DNA of 64,000 bases from VXNE01 sp965206615 (GCA_965206615.1 CBDBKI010000005.1:3596001-3660000), one strand, 5' to 3'. Shown: positions 9,562-19,222, counted from the first letter of the stretch. Notes: generated by a model from the letters alone, not told the origin. Numbers and translations are program-made.

Positions 9562-10803
9562 ATGTCGCTCGAACTTTTTTCGCTGGGTCCAAGGAGCCAG
9601 CGGTGGTTGCGGGTTGGACCCTTGGCCCGCGATCTCGATGGATTTGCCGTCGCCCTCGCGGCGCAGGGATACCCCCGCCAGACGGTCGCGAACAAGCTTC
9701 GGCTTGTGAGGCACCTCAGCCTCTGGCTGGAGAGCGAGGGGCTTGGCGCCGAAGCGCTGCACGAGGGGCGTTTCGAGACGTTTCTGCTCACCCGCGGACC
9801 TCGAAGGGTGCCGCAAGGCGAAGCGGCGACGGGTCGCCAGCTGTTGAGCCACCTGCGCCACGAGGGACGGATACCCGAGGCTCCCGAAGACACGGTCAGC
9901 GCCGACGCGATCGCGCGGATCGAAGGCACCTACGAGCGCTTCCTGGTCCAGGAGCGTGGTCTGAGTCCGGCGACGGTCATCAACTATCTGCCTGTCGTCC
10001 ACGCGTTTCTCAGCGAGTCCTTCGGGGCACGAGCCGTGGCTCTTGAGACGTTGGGTGCCCGGGATGTCAACCGCTTCATCGTGCGCCACTCCGAAGGCTT
10101 CGCCCGTTCCCACGCCAAGTCGCTTGCCACCGCGCTGCGCAGCTTCCTGCGCCACCTGCACCAGCGCGGGGACCTCGCCGCCGACCTCGCCGGCGCGATC
10201 CCGCCGATCACGAACTGGCGCTTGTCGGGGCTGCCGAAGTCGCTTTCCCCCGAGAAGGTGGAGTCGGTTCTGGCAAGCTGCGACCGGAGCGCGGCCGTCG
10301 GCCGGCGGGACCATGCCGTCCTCCTGCTGCTGGCGCGGCTGGGTCTGCGCGGCGGCGAAGTGGCCGCCCTGACGCTGGACGACCTCGACTGGGACACGGG
10401 CCTGGTGACCCTGTCCGGCAAGGGGCAGCGGCGCGAGGCGCTGCCCCTGCCCGAAGACGTTGGGAAGGCATTGGCGGCCTATCTGCGGGACGGCCGCCCG
10501 CCGTGCGGGACGCGGCGTGTGTTCGTTCGCGCAATTGCCCCGCACCGGGGCTTCAGTTCCACGGCGGCCGTCTGCGACATCGTGCGACGGGCGCTGGGAC
10601 GCGCGGGAATCGACGCGCCCTTGAAGGGCGCGCATCTCCTGCGCCGCTCCCTGGCTTGCGCGATGCTCAGCAATGGCGCTTCGCCCGAGGAGATCGGGCA
10701 GATCCTGCGCCATCGGCATCCGGAGACCACCCAGATCTACGCCAAGCTCGACCTCGAGGCGCTGCGTGCGCTGGCGCCGGCGTGGCCGGGAGGTGCGTCG
10801 TGA
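9562..10803 (+). CDS. Tyrosine recombinase, first gene of a tandem pair
   Basis: A 413-aa site-specific recombinase that appears intact. The N-terminal SAM-like core-binding region (residues 20-200) is followed by the catalytic domain with Arg I in RLGLRGGEVAAL, H-x-x-R in HLLRRSLACAM, a further His in RHRHPETTQ, and the nucleophile Tyr in IYAKLD. Start at 9562 follows GGAGAAG with 6-nt spacing. Its stop overlaps the start of the next recombinase (GTGA). Tandem overlapping recombinases are typical of recombinase-in-trio (RIT) elements. Here only two genes lie in tandem and the second is broken; the fragment at 5,529 could be another family member. Confidence 0.85.
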   Translation: MSLELFSLGPRSQRWLRVGPLARDLDGFAVALAAQGYPRQTVANKLRLVRHLSLWLESEGLGAEALHEGRFETFLLTRGPRRVPQGEAATGRQLLSHLRHEGRIPEAPEDTVSADAIARIEGTYERFLVQERGLSPATVINYLPVVHAFLSESFGARAVALETLGARDVNRFIVRHSEGFARSHAKSLATALRSFLRHLHQRGDLAADLAGAIPPITNWRLSGLPKSLSPEKVESVLASCDRSAAVGRRDHAVLLLLARLGLRGGEVAALTLDDLDWDTGLVTLSGKGQRREALPLPEDVGKALAAYLRDGRPPCGTRRVFVRAIAPHRGFSSTAAVCDIVRRALGRAGIDAPLKGAHLLRRSLACAMLSNGASPEEIGQILRHRHPETTQIYAKLDLEALRALAPAWPGGAS

Positions 10804-11449
10804 ACGATCTCCGCACCCTGCTCGACGAATACCTCGCCACGCGCCGCGCGCTTGGCGTCAGGCTGGAAGCCGCGGGACGGTTGCTCAAGCGCTTCGTCGC
10901 GTTCGCCGGCCAGCACGAGGCCCCCTTCGTCACCACCGAACTGGCGCTTCGGTGGGCCACCGAACCGAACCATGCACAGCCCGCCCAATGGGCGAAGCGG
11001 CTCGGCCTGGTGCGCGGCTTCGCCCGTTACGCAAACGCCGTGGACCCGCGCCACCAGGTCCCGCCGCGGGGCCTGATCGCCCGCCGGTACCGCCGCCGCC
11101 GGACCTACATCTACAGCGACCGGGATATCGCCGATCTGATCGCCGCGGCGCAGGGGCTGCCCGGGACCACCGGGCTCCGGCCCTTCACCTATGCCACGCT
11201 GCTGGCGCTACTGGCGGTCACGGGCATGCGGACCTGAACCTCGACCGGGAAGACGTCGACCTCGCCAACGGCGTTCTGACGGTGCGCGACGGCAAGTTCG
11301 GCAAGTCCCGCCACATCCCCCTGCACGAGTCCACGAGCCTGGCACTGGGCTGCTACGCGGCACGGCGCGACTACCTCTGTCCCAACCCCCGCGATCCGGC
11401 GTTCTTCCTGAACGAAAGCGGCACCCGGATCACGCAATCGAAGCGATAG
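10800..11449 (+). pseudogene. Second tandem tyrosine recombinase, frameshifted and truncated
   Basis: The GTG at 10800 overlaps the upstream stop. The N-terminus (NDLRTLLDEYLATRRALGVRL) is typical of the shorter RIT-type recombinases. At TGMRT (11,237) a stop follows a small deletion where a segment like GMRxxEAL is expected. The body continues in another frame from LNLDREDVDLANGVLTVRDGK to 11,449. The catalytic HxxR and Tyr are missing because the sequence switches to IS66-like debris after about 11,440. Inactive. Confidence 0.8.
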
Positions 11450-11473
11450 CGACGTCCCGAGGTGCGGGTGCGG

Positions 11474-11590
11474 CTTCCAGTACGTGAGTGTCGATGGGTT
11501 CACTCCCGTCTCAGCCGCGTACGTCTCCGCGCTCCGCCCGCTCCGCCGCCAACCCTCAACACGTCTTGCCGACTCGCTTGCGTTCGCCAT
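11474..11590 (-). pseudogene. IS66-type accessory protein (TnpA) N-terminal remnant
   Basis: Thirty-nine residues starting MANASESARRVEGWRRSGRS and ending near PSTLTYWK have the helix-turn-helix pattern 'W..SG.s..ayA...g.n.sTL..W' of the small first protein of IS66-family elements. No TnpB or TnpC coding sequence is nearby. It abuts the broken recombinase, so this insertion or a deletion at its edge probably truncated that gene. Confidence 0.5.
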
Positions 11591-11620
11591 GTCGTCTCCT
11601 CCGACACCGCATTCCGACAC

Positions 11621-11895
11621 GAGTCGTTGTGGATGGTGGATGAAATAGGCGGTCCTGGCGACCCTACCCGCCATGGACCGTGCACGTCCAAGCAGTCGCG
11701 CCACTCCTGATGCGCTTCGAGCGCCGCCGCGCCGCGACCCTCGGTGCGGCGGGCGGCTGCCGCCATCCAGAGGTTCGGCTCTGCTGTCAACTCAAACATA
11801 CACCGGCATGTCCTTGCAGCACAGGGTGTTTTCATCGACGACCCCCGCAGCGGGCTGCGCTTCGTGCCCACGCCCGAGCACCTCTACCTTCCCGC
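11621..11895 (+). mobile_element. IS91-like transposase remnant, copy 2
   Basis: Begins with the same 220 bp found at 1,017-1,235 and continues further. The reading frame from 11,744 gives RFGSAVNSNIHRHVLAAQ, then GVFIDDPRSGLRFVPTPE, a close fit to the IS91-family pattern in which HxHVL is followed by 'DGVF' and 'RFxPxPxP'. After about 11,885 similarity is lost, and 11,896-12,051 shows no recognisable gene. The next piece of what looks like the same transposase (GLHFVPTPEPGDLEVAELL) is found at 14,976. Confidence 0.6.
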
Positions 11896-12051
11896 AAACG
11901 ACCGCCTATACCCTCTACCTTCGCGCGTGCCGGCCGCATCGCCCGCATCGATGGCAGACAGATCCTCCGCTTGGTCGACAACCCACCTGCCCGCACTCTC
12001 TACGAGAGATTTCAACTTGCCCTGGCCGCCTGAGCTATTCTCGGATCGGGG

Positions 12052-13608
12052 TTAATTCGGTGGAATCTTCGTTTCTTTAGTTTCGTTCATCATTGCAATA
12101 AGCTCTGCACGTCCTGGTCCTTGCGAGTCTTGCTCCACGCCGGCAAAGATACCCGGTTTTGAACTCTCGTCTTCGCCGGCCGCTTTGCGTTCGTTTCGTT
12201 TCTGTATCGCCTGCCTGGCGAGGTCAATCAAAACGGCATCTTCATGAAAGTCAATGGCTTCCTCAAGCATCTCAAAGACGCGATAAAATCGTCGCATCAC
12301 TCGAATATCCTCGGTTGAAGCGAGAACGATATTCTCCATCACTTCGTCCATCGGTTGCTTGTTGCGATTCTTTTTCGGTTTTTCACCGCGCTCGCGCGCG
12401 AGCTGTTTGTCGTTGGCCTTCTTCGCTTCTATGTTCCGTAAATCGGTTCTCACTTGTAGATGAAACCATGGCATAATTTGCTCTTGCACGAATTCTTCAT
12501 ACTCCATTGCTAATTGATAGAGGCTTTTATCGTGGGAGTACATATCGGCGAAAGCCATTGCTGACATCGTTGCCAAGGAACAGCCGTGGCCTCCTTCCGG
12601 GTTCACGCACGTCCCTGAATCGCCAAGCATGACGATGCCCAGCGCTATTGGATTTCCATCAACGATTAGGCTGCGATGTACATTATCAAAATTCGCCATA
12701 CCGATGGCGTCGGTTAAGGGGCGAGCCTTTTCCGGGTTAACCCACTCCGACAACAACGGCGTGTTTTTTGCGAAAGTATCGAAATGCGCTGTTTTCAGCA
12801 GTGGACGAATCTCCTTGTCGTCGCTGTACCCCAGTATGGTAATTGAAAAAGTGTTGTTGTCCGCGGGTGCAATACCAAAACGGACGTAGCCGAGATCGCC
12901 GGCGATGATTAGCTCATTACTCGGTGGCTCTTCACCTTCTAGAAGTTGATAAAAGCGAGAGCTGTAAAAGATACCCGATGGTGAGGTCTCTCGATGCATG
13001 GGAATATCGGAAACAGACTTTAGCCAATAGCGTAATCTTGAACGTTGGCCACAATTTTCAATGATTAGGTCTGCAGGAAGTTCTTCCAGGCTTCCATCGG
13101 CAAACTTCGTTTTTATGCCAGTGACAATGGGTATGCCGTCGGATTGGCTATCGCTCTTCAACCCAATGACCTTGATACCGTCTCTAAATTCGACTAATCC
13201 CGTATCTAGTAAATAGCGTCTTAGTACCCATTCAAAGACGATTCGTCGGCAGCCAATCGTGGTGATCTCATCGTCACTTTCGACGAATTCAGGATTGTCG
13301 AAATTGGCGTTCGCTAAATCGATAAAGGTACGCTCGACCGCACCGGCTTCTTTGAGTTTTTCCAGCAATCCGGGTTCACGGTCTCGGATCAATTGATAGG
13401 TTTTTGCGCGAAAGTAGTGGGTGTGTTTCGTTTGCGGGGCGCCTTTGCGATTCCAGTCTTCGAAGATGTTATCAGTCGTCTCTGGTAGTTCACCGGCATC
13501 TGCTTCAAGGATACTGACTTTAAAGCCTTTTTTTGCCAAAGCAAGTGCGGACATTAGCCCTGAAATTGCTCCGCCAATGATGATGATTGCTCGCGGCTTT
13601 TCGCTCAT
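12052..13608 (-). CDS. FAD-dependent oxidoreductase / monooxygenase-like
   Basis: A 518-aa flavoprotein. The N-terminal Rossmann motif is IIIGGAISGLMSALALAKKG with the acidic end SILEAD; the second FAD site is LGDSGTCVNPEGGHG near residue 325. This layout belongs to the aromatic hydroxylase / geranylgeranyl-reductase-like flavoproteins; the substrate is unknown. A long charged helical C-terminus (residues 390-518) is unusual. GAGGAG before the ATG at 13608 supports the start. Base composition is clearly lower in GC than the surrounding genes, with many AAA, GAT and ATT codons, so recent transfer is likely. It is flanked by IS91-like and IS21 remnants. Confidence 0.8.
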   Translation of the reverse strand: MSEKPRAIIIIGGAISGLMSALALAKKGFKVSILEADAGELPETTDNIFEDWNRKGAPQTKHTHYFRAKTYQLIRDREPGLLEKLKEAGAVERTFIDLANANFDNPEFVESDDEITTIGCRRIVFEWVLRRYLLDTGLVEFRDGIKVIGLKSDSQSDGIPIVTGIKTKFADGSLEELPADLIIENCGQRSRLRYWLKSVSDIPMHRETSPSGIFYSSRFYQLLEGEEPPSNELIIAGDLGYVRFGIAPADNNTFSITILGYSDDKEIRPLLKTAHFDTFAKNTPLLSEWVNPEKARPLTDAIGMANFDNVHRSLIVDGNPIALGIVMLGDSGTCVNPEGGHGCSLATMSAMAFADMYSHDKSLYQLAMEYEEFVQEQIMPWFHLQVRTDLRNIEAKKANDKQLARERGEKPKKNRNKQPMDEVMENIVLASTEDIRVMRRFYRVFEMLEEAIDFHEDAVLIDLARQAIQKRNERKAAGEDESSKPGIFAGVEQDSQGPGRAELIAMMNETKETKIPPN

Positions 13609-13648
13609 AACCTACTCCTCGTTTGCAGCTAATCGACTTTCAAATGCA

Positions 13649-14786
13649 CTATGCAGTGGTCAGCGAAAGATAGGGCTCCTCACCACGCAGGCGCCGATAC
13701 ACACCGACCCGATCCGCACCGCGCCAGGGCTCGATGTGCGCGGCGAACACGCGCGCCCGCAGCCGCTCGCCGATCAGTCGCGACGGCGCCGAGTACGCCT
13801 TGCGGGCGACCCGCACCGTGCTCCAGCGCGTCACCGTGGCGAAGTCCTCACGCCTCGCCGGCAGCGGGCGCACTGGCAACGGCCGCATCACCGCCAACTC
13901 CTCGGTCAGAGGCTCCTGGGGCTGCGCGTTGCGCGCCGCCACCACCTGGTGCAGGAACGCCTCGTACTGCTCGAGGCTGGCGAAGTCCCGCATGCCGCGC
14001 AGCCGCAGCCGTTGATCCACCGCGCGCTTGAAGTGCCGGTGCGCCGACTCGACGTCGCCGTTCTCGTGCGTGTTGCCAGGCGTGTTCTTCGAGGCCTCGA
14101 TCCCGTAGTGCTGCAGCACCTCCAGGTAGCGCTCGTTGAACACCCTGCCGCCGGCGCGCTTTCAGGTCAAGGGCCGCCGCGGACAGGTTGTCGGCGCGAT
14201 GTTCCGCCGGCACCGCGCCCAACTCCCACAGGCTCGCCTGTAGCCCGCCCACCAGCGCCTCGAACGTCTCCGAGTAGGTGATCGTCACCCACGCCCAGTT
14301 CGAGTACGCCAGCACGAAGTGGAAGCACAGGCGCGCCAGCGGCTCGCCGCCAATCGTCACCGACAGCTGCCGCATGTCGGTGAAGTCCGACTGGCACTGC
14401 ACGCCGGGCTCCCGAACCTGGGGGAAGAACACCTCCTTCGAAGGCCCGTGCAACGCACGCCACTGCCGGAAGCGGCGCTGCAGCGTACGCAACTGCCCCG
14501 CCGTGAACCGCCCCGGATGGCGCCGTTGCAGTTCCTCGAAGACCGTCTTCGCTTCCAGGCCGCCATCGAGCTCCAGCATCCCCTCGACGTCCGGCCAGAC
14601 TTCCCCGGGCGAATCCTCCCGGGTGCGCCACGTGCGCACCGGGCGCAACTCGCTCGGCAGCTTCTTCACACGCCGGTACTTGCGCGCCGTCGGCTCGCTC
14701 ATCCCGGCCTTCGCCGCCGCCGTCACCAGCGGCGTTCCTTCCTTCAACAGCGACATCAGTAACCTCACTTGCCAATCCGTCGTCAT
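13649..14786 (-). pseudogene. istA: IS21-family transposase IstA, frameshifted, 3' truncated
   Basis: Starts MTTDWQVRLLMSLLKEG with an HTH (AAAKAGMSEPTARKYRR), followed by the DDE catalytic region: CQSDFTDM holds the first Asp, HRADNLS the second, and NTHENGDVESAH the Glu. A frameshift near 14,150 separates KARRRQG from VFNERYLEVLQHYGI. The C-terminus stops early at 13,649, roughly 100 residues short of usual IstA, and no istB follows. The element is therefore dead. Confidence 0.85.
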
Positions 14787-14838
14787 CGCTCCCCCACCTC
14801 TGCGCGAGGGAACCTCAGCCGTCCGGATCAGACGCCCG

Positions 14839-14888
14839 AACCGAAACTTCTAGTTGTCGTTACCGAAAGTTCTAATGGTCGCTGTCCA
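14839..14888. repeat. IS21-type terminal repeats
   Basis: Two imperfect direct repeats of 21 bp (14,839-14,859 and 14,861-14,881; core CCGAAACTTCTAGTTGTCG versus CCGAAAGTTCTAATGGTCG) lie upstream of istA. The outer end is at GCTGTCCA (14,888), which on the minus strand reads TGGACAGC and so begins with the TG expected at IS21 ends. Multiple terminal repeats are a feature of IS21-family ends. The matching end on the other side is not visible because the element is truncated. Confidence 0.6.
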
Positions 14889-14960
14889 ATGCAGCGCTTG
14901 AATCCCGTTGCTTCTTCTCGGGATCGTCAGGTTGTTGCCTACCGCGTATCAGTGTGCCAG

Positions 14961-15158
14961 GTAGTGCACCGGAATGGGCTGCACTTCGTGCCCACGCCCG
15001 AGCCCGGGGACTTGGAGGTGGCCGAGCTGCTCGCCTCGATCGCCCGGCGCATCACGCGTGAGCCCTATCGGCCGGATCGTCCGCCACCCAACAAAGCGGA
15101 ACCCAAGCACGCGTTGGGGGCGGAGTTTGAGCAGCAACATGCAGCGGGCGGCGCCTAG
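14961..15158 (+). mobile_element. IS91-like transposase remnant, copy 3
   Basis: The frame ending at the TAG 15156 reads GLHFVPTPEPGDLEVAELL and then ASIARRITREPYRP, resembling the IS91-family segment after HxHVL ('HxLPxPTDxDVAxLLxRIARR'). Its first 28 bp match 11,856-11,883 at 27 positions, so this piece and copy 2 come from the same element type. The residues after IARRI are Pro/Lys-rich and not clearly transposase. Confidence 0.5.
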
Positions 15159-15170
15159 CACGCTTGTAGT

Positions 15171-15665
15171 TTACGCGGCCGTTTTCGGCGTACGGGCGGA
15201 TCTACGGCGTTGCATTGCCTTGTACGCTTTGAGGAGTTGCGCGCCGCTGTCCCGTTCTTCGCAGATGAATCGGCCGATGAGTTCACCGGTTTTGGGGTCG
15301 ATGCTGGTATCGGCCAGGAATTGCAGAAGGGCGTCAGGCTGATCGCTTTGAGCACCGGCGCCGGAATTGGTGCCGATACCGAAGCCCGCAAACTTCTCTT
15401 CATCGCTGGCGTTTGACTTCATCAGCTTGATGAGTGCGTTGAATCCCTCGTAAGGCTTCACCGGCGTGACACTATAGCCGAGTTCACAGAGGCGTTTCTC
15501 GAAAGCCCAGCCGTGTTCCGCTTCGCGAATTGCAATCATGTCCAAGGTAGTCTTCAATTTCTTGTCCTTGGTGCCCGCGCTCCAATGTTTGAGCAATTCG
15601 TAACTGCCGCGTTCACCGTTGGCAATCGCGTTCAAGGTGTCTATGTAGCTTGGTTTCTTGGGCAT
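15171..15665 (-). CDS. Ferritin-like helical protein of unknown function
   Basis: A 164-aa, mostly helical protein. It has Glu and His placed as in ferritin-like/rubrerythrin-type diiron folds: NGERGSYELLKHW near residue 20, then IREAEHGWAFEKRL (E-x2-H) near residue 45. A matching second pair would be FICEERDSGAQLL near the end, which lacks the His. The ATG at 15665 has GAGGAAAG 8 nt upstream; a GTG/ATG-type start 10 codons earlier lacks such a site. It follows the SDR gene by 60 bp in the same direction. A metal-storage or oxidoreductase role is inference only. Confidence 0.6.
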   Translation of the reverse strand: MPKKPSYIDTLNAIANGERGSYELLKHWSAGTKDKKLKTTLDMIAIREAEHGWAFEKRLCELGYSVTPVKPYEGFNALIKLMKSNASDEEKFAGFGIGTNSGAGAQSDQPDALLQFLADTSIDPKTGELIGRFICEERDSGAQLLKAYKAMQRRRSARTPKTAA

Positions 15666-15725
15666 CTGATGTCTTTCCTCAAGTTTGGCGAGCATTTACT
15701 CCAGCTGATCGGCTATGCCTCAGCA

Positions 15726-16541
15726 CTAGCGGTTCGCAAAACGTCCCACCAGAAATCCGCCATCTACTGGTAGCACGGCACCGGTGACAAACGCGCCCGC
15801 GCGACTTGCTAAGTATACGCAAGCCGCGCCGATGTCTTCCGGTTCACCAACCCGCCCAACGACCGTTAGTCCACCCACCGCGGCGCGTCCTTCCTCGGTT
15901 GCTAACAAATCATCCAACATGCCGGGGAACGGCCCGGGTGCTATAATGTTAAACGTGATATGACGGCCACCTTCACGACCGTGGTTATTGCCCAGGCGAC
16001 CCGCCCATTGACGTGTCAGTTGAATTAGACCCGCCTTGGCAGGACCATAAGCCCAGTCATCGTCCTGGGGTATGCGTATCCCGTCAATAGACGCTATATT
16101 GATTACCGCTGCATGAGAGTTGGCATTGCCCGCTTCCGCCAGCAATCCGAGACACGCCTGAGTCAGGGCGAATGGTGCACGCAGGTTGAGCTGAGAGAGT
16201 TGATCCCAAGCCTCCATAGGGAATTCCCCGAACGGATGATTGAGGTTGCCGATCGCCGCGTTGTTTACCAATACATCGAGTTTGCCTTCTCTTTCCTTCA
16301 ACTCGTTGGCGAGGTCCTCGATCTGCTTGTCCTGCGCAAGGTCTGCCCGCAAGGCTATGCACTCACCGGGGCCCTCAGTGGCCAATTCATCCGCAATCGA
16401 CGACAGATCTCGACGGGATGCGATATACACCTTCGCGCCCCCGGCGATAAAACCGCCCGCGATGCCCTTGCCAATACCGCCGCCACCTCCGGTGACGCAC
16501 ACAATTTTCTCGGAGACCGCGAATATATCGTTAAAATCCAT
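15726..16541 (-). CDS. Short-chain dehydrogenase/reductase
   Basis: A 271-aa classical SDR: cofactor motif TGGGGGIGKGIAGG near residue 17, NNAAIGN near 91, and the catalytic Ser (IASIDG) and YGPAK (Y-x3-K) around residues 149-170. The PGPFPGM and DGGFL segments are standard. It would oxidise or reduce an alcohol/ketone with NAD(P)H; Arg at position 43 (IASRRD) suggests a preference for NADP(H). GAGGAAGGT sits just before the ATG. Together with the ferritin-like gene it forms a small unit next to TonB-receptor debris. Confidence 0.88.
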   Translation of the reverse strand: MDFNDIFAVSEKIVCVTGGGGGIGKGIAGGFIAGGAKVYIASRRDLSSIADELATEGPGECIALRADLAQDKQIEDLANELKEREGKLDVLVNNAAIGNLNHPFGEFPMEAWDQLSQLNLRAPFALTQACLGLLAEAGNANSHAAVINIASIDGIRIPQDDDWAYGPAKAGLIQLTRQWAGRLGNNHGREGGRHITFNIIAPGPFPGMLDDLLATEEGRAAVGGLTVVGRVGEPEDIGAACVYLASRAGAFVTGAVLPVDGGFLVGRFANR

Positions 16542-16594
16542 ACCTTCCTCACCATCACCCCGCCAAACAAGTGTGGGCAGCGGGGTCTGGTTTG

Positions 16595-17568
16595 TTAGCT
16601 GCCGCCCATATCATAGGCGAATTCCAAGCCAATCGTGCGTGGTCGACCGTATCGAACACCCGCTTCGTTACTTTCGTAGACTATGACTTCGTCGGCCAAG
16701 TTCTCCGCAAACAGCGCAAACCGCCATGATCGGTCGGCATTGGTCAAGGTGAGTCGACCATTCACCTGGTGGTACCTGGGGGCTTTGATGACGTTAGTCG
16801 CGCTGTTAAAGGAGCTGGTTACCCGGTACCAGTCTGCTCGGGCATCTATGCCCCAGCCATCGGCGATGGGAAAGCGATAGGATAGCGACGTATTCCAACT
16901 ATATTTTGGGGCGTTGGGTAAACGATTGCCCTCCATGACGCCGGCACCGTCCAAGCTGACACTACTGGCACGGAAACTCAAGTCGTCGATTTGCGCTTCG
17001 TCGTTGATGTCGCCGCCGAACGTGAACGTGAGCCGGTCCGTGAGCAGCGCGGTGAGCTCCATTTCAATGCCCTGACTGTGGGCCCCATCGCCGTTTGCAC
17101 TGTAGGGGATGGGCACTCCAGTGTGGGGTACCGTGGTAGAAAGCCCCATAAGGTTATCTTCCCACGAGTTCAGCAAAGCCCAGATCGTACCGGACCGTCA
17201 AATTGGCTTGCTCTTGCAAATCTTCACCCCCATTCGGGAACACGTCGCTGGTGATAACGGTGCTGCCGTAAGGGAATGATGCGTTGGCGGGTCCGCCGTA
17301 GGCCGTGTCCAAGTAGTTGCCCATCAGGGACACTTCCAGTTTGTCCGTGGCGTACCAGTTCAGCTTGATGCGCACACCCTCTTCCTTCTGAGTGTCGACA
17401 TCGTCTTCGTTACGCGGCGCGGCAATATCCAACATGCCGGCCTGATCACGGTAATAGCCGGAAAGGCGGACGCTCAAACGGTCCTGAATGAGCGGTATGT
17501 TCACCAGGGCATTGAAGCGGGTGCTGAGGTCGTCGCTTTCGCTGATCTGTCGTATTGTCCACGGGTCC
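16595..17568 (-). pseudogene. TonB-dependent receptor, internal deletion and 5' loss
   Basis: Two receptor pieces are visible. The upstream piece (17,154-17,568: RLSVRLSGYYRDQAGMLDIA, PRNEDDVDT, TAYGGPANASFPYG) matches the early barrel of the receptor at 1,634. The downstream piece (16,595-17,176) is the last third, ending ADEVIVYESNEAGVRYGRPR and FAYDMGGS. They meet near 17,170 in different frames, and roughly 300 residues of the middle barrel are missing, as are the signal peptide and plug. Non-functional. Confidence 0.8.
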
Positions 17569-17690
17569 GCGTTGAAGGCTCGCAGAAAGGCTTCCTGGGT
17601 CACGTCGTCGACGTCAGCGGGGCTTTCGACCATGTGCGAGACGAACGCACGCAATGCAGACTCGTGACGCTTGAACGCGACGGTTACCGC
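17569..17690 (-). pseudogene. Fragment of an ECF sigma factor (region 2)
   Basis: About 36 residues, KRHESALRAFVSHMVESPAD followed by VDDVTQEAFLRAF, match the -10-recognition helix of ECF sigma factors, where the pattern ADxxDxxQEaFlr is conserved. It sits in frame between an unknown protein fragment upstream and the TonB-receptor fragment downstream. This is a chimera of unrelated gene pieces, probably left by recombination between mobile elements. Confidence 0.5.
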
Positions 17691-18484
17691 AGACTCCTGG
17701 AGGTTTTTGTCCACAACCCCTCCGACCTGCCAGACGCGGACACCGTAACCTACTTCAGCCGAATAAGACAGAACTAGACCTAGATCCGGGTGATCGAGGT
17801 AGAACTCCAGTATCCGCTCGAAGTGGCGCTCTGCGTTCGCCCCGGGCGGGGCGTCGGCCTCGGGTGCCCGACGCGGTGCATGGCCACGTCGCGGTTGATC
17901 TCGATATCCCGGACAAGGATGTGGGCGCGCTGGGCATCGACACACGCCCAATAGACAATCGCCCCGACCTCGACGGGCACCAGTCCCGGGCATTCCCGCG
18001 CCCAGAGGTTCGTGGACGCCGCGAGGCATTCCGCTGCCCGACGCAGGAGGGGTACGATCGGCAGGCCGCCCTGGCCAAGTAGCGCGGATTCGACGCCTTT
18101 TGCGAGCACCGGGGCAAGGGACTCCCGGCGACTCTCTGAGTCCAGTTCCGCAAACGCCGCGACCTCGCGCCCCAGGTCGGTCAACGTCCCCGACGCGATG
18201 AATCCAAGGCGTTCGGCTAGCCGCCATGCGCCGTCCGCCGCGGGCTGCGGAACGGGCAACTCATGGGGGTCGATTGCGCGGCTGTCGAATCCGGACGCTT
18301 CCAGGAGAGCCGACCACCCTGCGACGGTCGCCGTTCTCTCGCTCGACTGATCGAGGCCGGCAAATAGATCGGGCAGCAGGTCGAAGTCGACGAACAGGCC
18401 GGAGAGTCCGTCGCGCAGGGCCAATGTCGGCACGGAAGGAGTCTCCCCGGCGTTCGGCGTGGGCTTTCCGCTGCCCTTGGGCAT
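17691..18484 (-). pseudogene. Broken paralogue of the 565-aa protein at 21,636
   Basis: From the ATG at 18484 about 195 residues can be read before the frame changes near 17,880; a second frame (ERHFERILEFYLDHPDLGL, then VGYGVRVWQVGGVVD) continues to about 17,690. Shared landmarks with the N-terminal half of the protein at 21,636-23,333 are GLFVDFDLLPDLF versus RLFSDFSLLGDLF, AERLGFI versus GRRLGLL, and LLRRAAECLAASTNLWAREC versus LLQDAAIEAANVSGNWEGYS, followed in both by an acidic/aliphatic helix. The function of both is unknown. It is the last member of the minus-strand cluster starting at 25,177. Confidence 0.6.
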
Positions 18485-19222
18485 GCGCTGTCCGTGATGG
18501 GGATGTTCCCGCTGCGCGGATGTTCGTGGTCGCCGGAGCGGCGGTCAAGTGTGAAGGTGAGACTGTCACGGCACGACTGGCGGATTCGTGCGCGGGTGCG
18601 CGCGCCCGACTGGACCTGCAGCAAAGCCGGTCGGACTGTTTTGGGGCAACGCCTGCTACGTGCCAGATATCATATCGGACAGCAACTTGGTGATGACCGG
18701 CCTTGCAATGTCGTTGACGTTTCTCGCCAGCCAGGCGCGCGTCCTTCCTCCAATTGGCTCCCCCTTCGTTGGGGTCTCTGAAGCCGCGATGTCGGCCAAC
18801 TCGCTGGCCTCAGATTGGCCGAACCCTTGGTCCGAAAGGGCGGTCGCGAGCGTCTGTGCGTCTAGGGGCTGAGTCGACTGCACTATGTGACCCTTGACCC
18901 CGCCCCCCTGTATGACGTTGCCGTAGATCGTGGAGTTCACGATTTGATTCGCCGACTCGGCCACGTCATCGGCGGGGGGGCATCGTGGTCGCCAACCAAG
19001 TCTTCCAACTTGAGCATGATGTCGAGTATCCGACTGCGCAGGACCGCTTGGACGGTGACAAATGCATTGTCGGGGACTAGGCCTGCGACGCCCTGACAGT
19101 GCATGCCGGAGAACACCCTGTCTCTAAGTAGGGGGATCAGGTTCGCCGAACCTGACAGCATCACTTGTGCCTCGGGACCCTCCACCTTGCGCCTTTGAAT
19201 CAAATGTTCGATTTCGGCTAGG

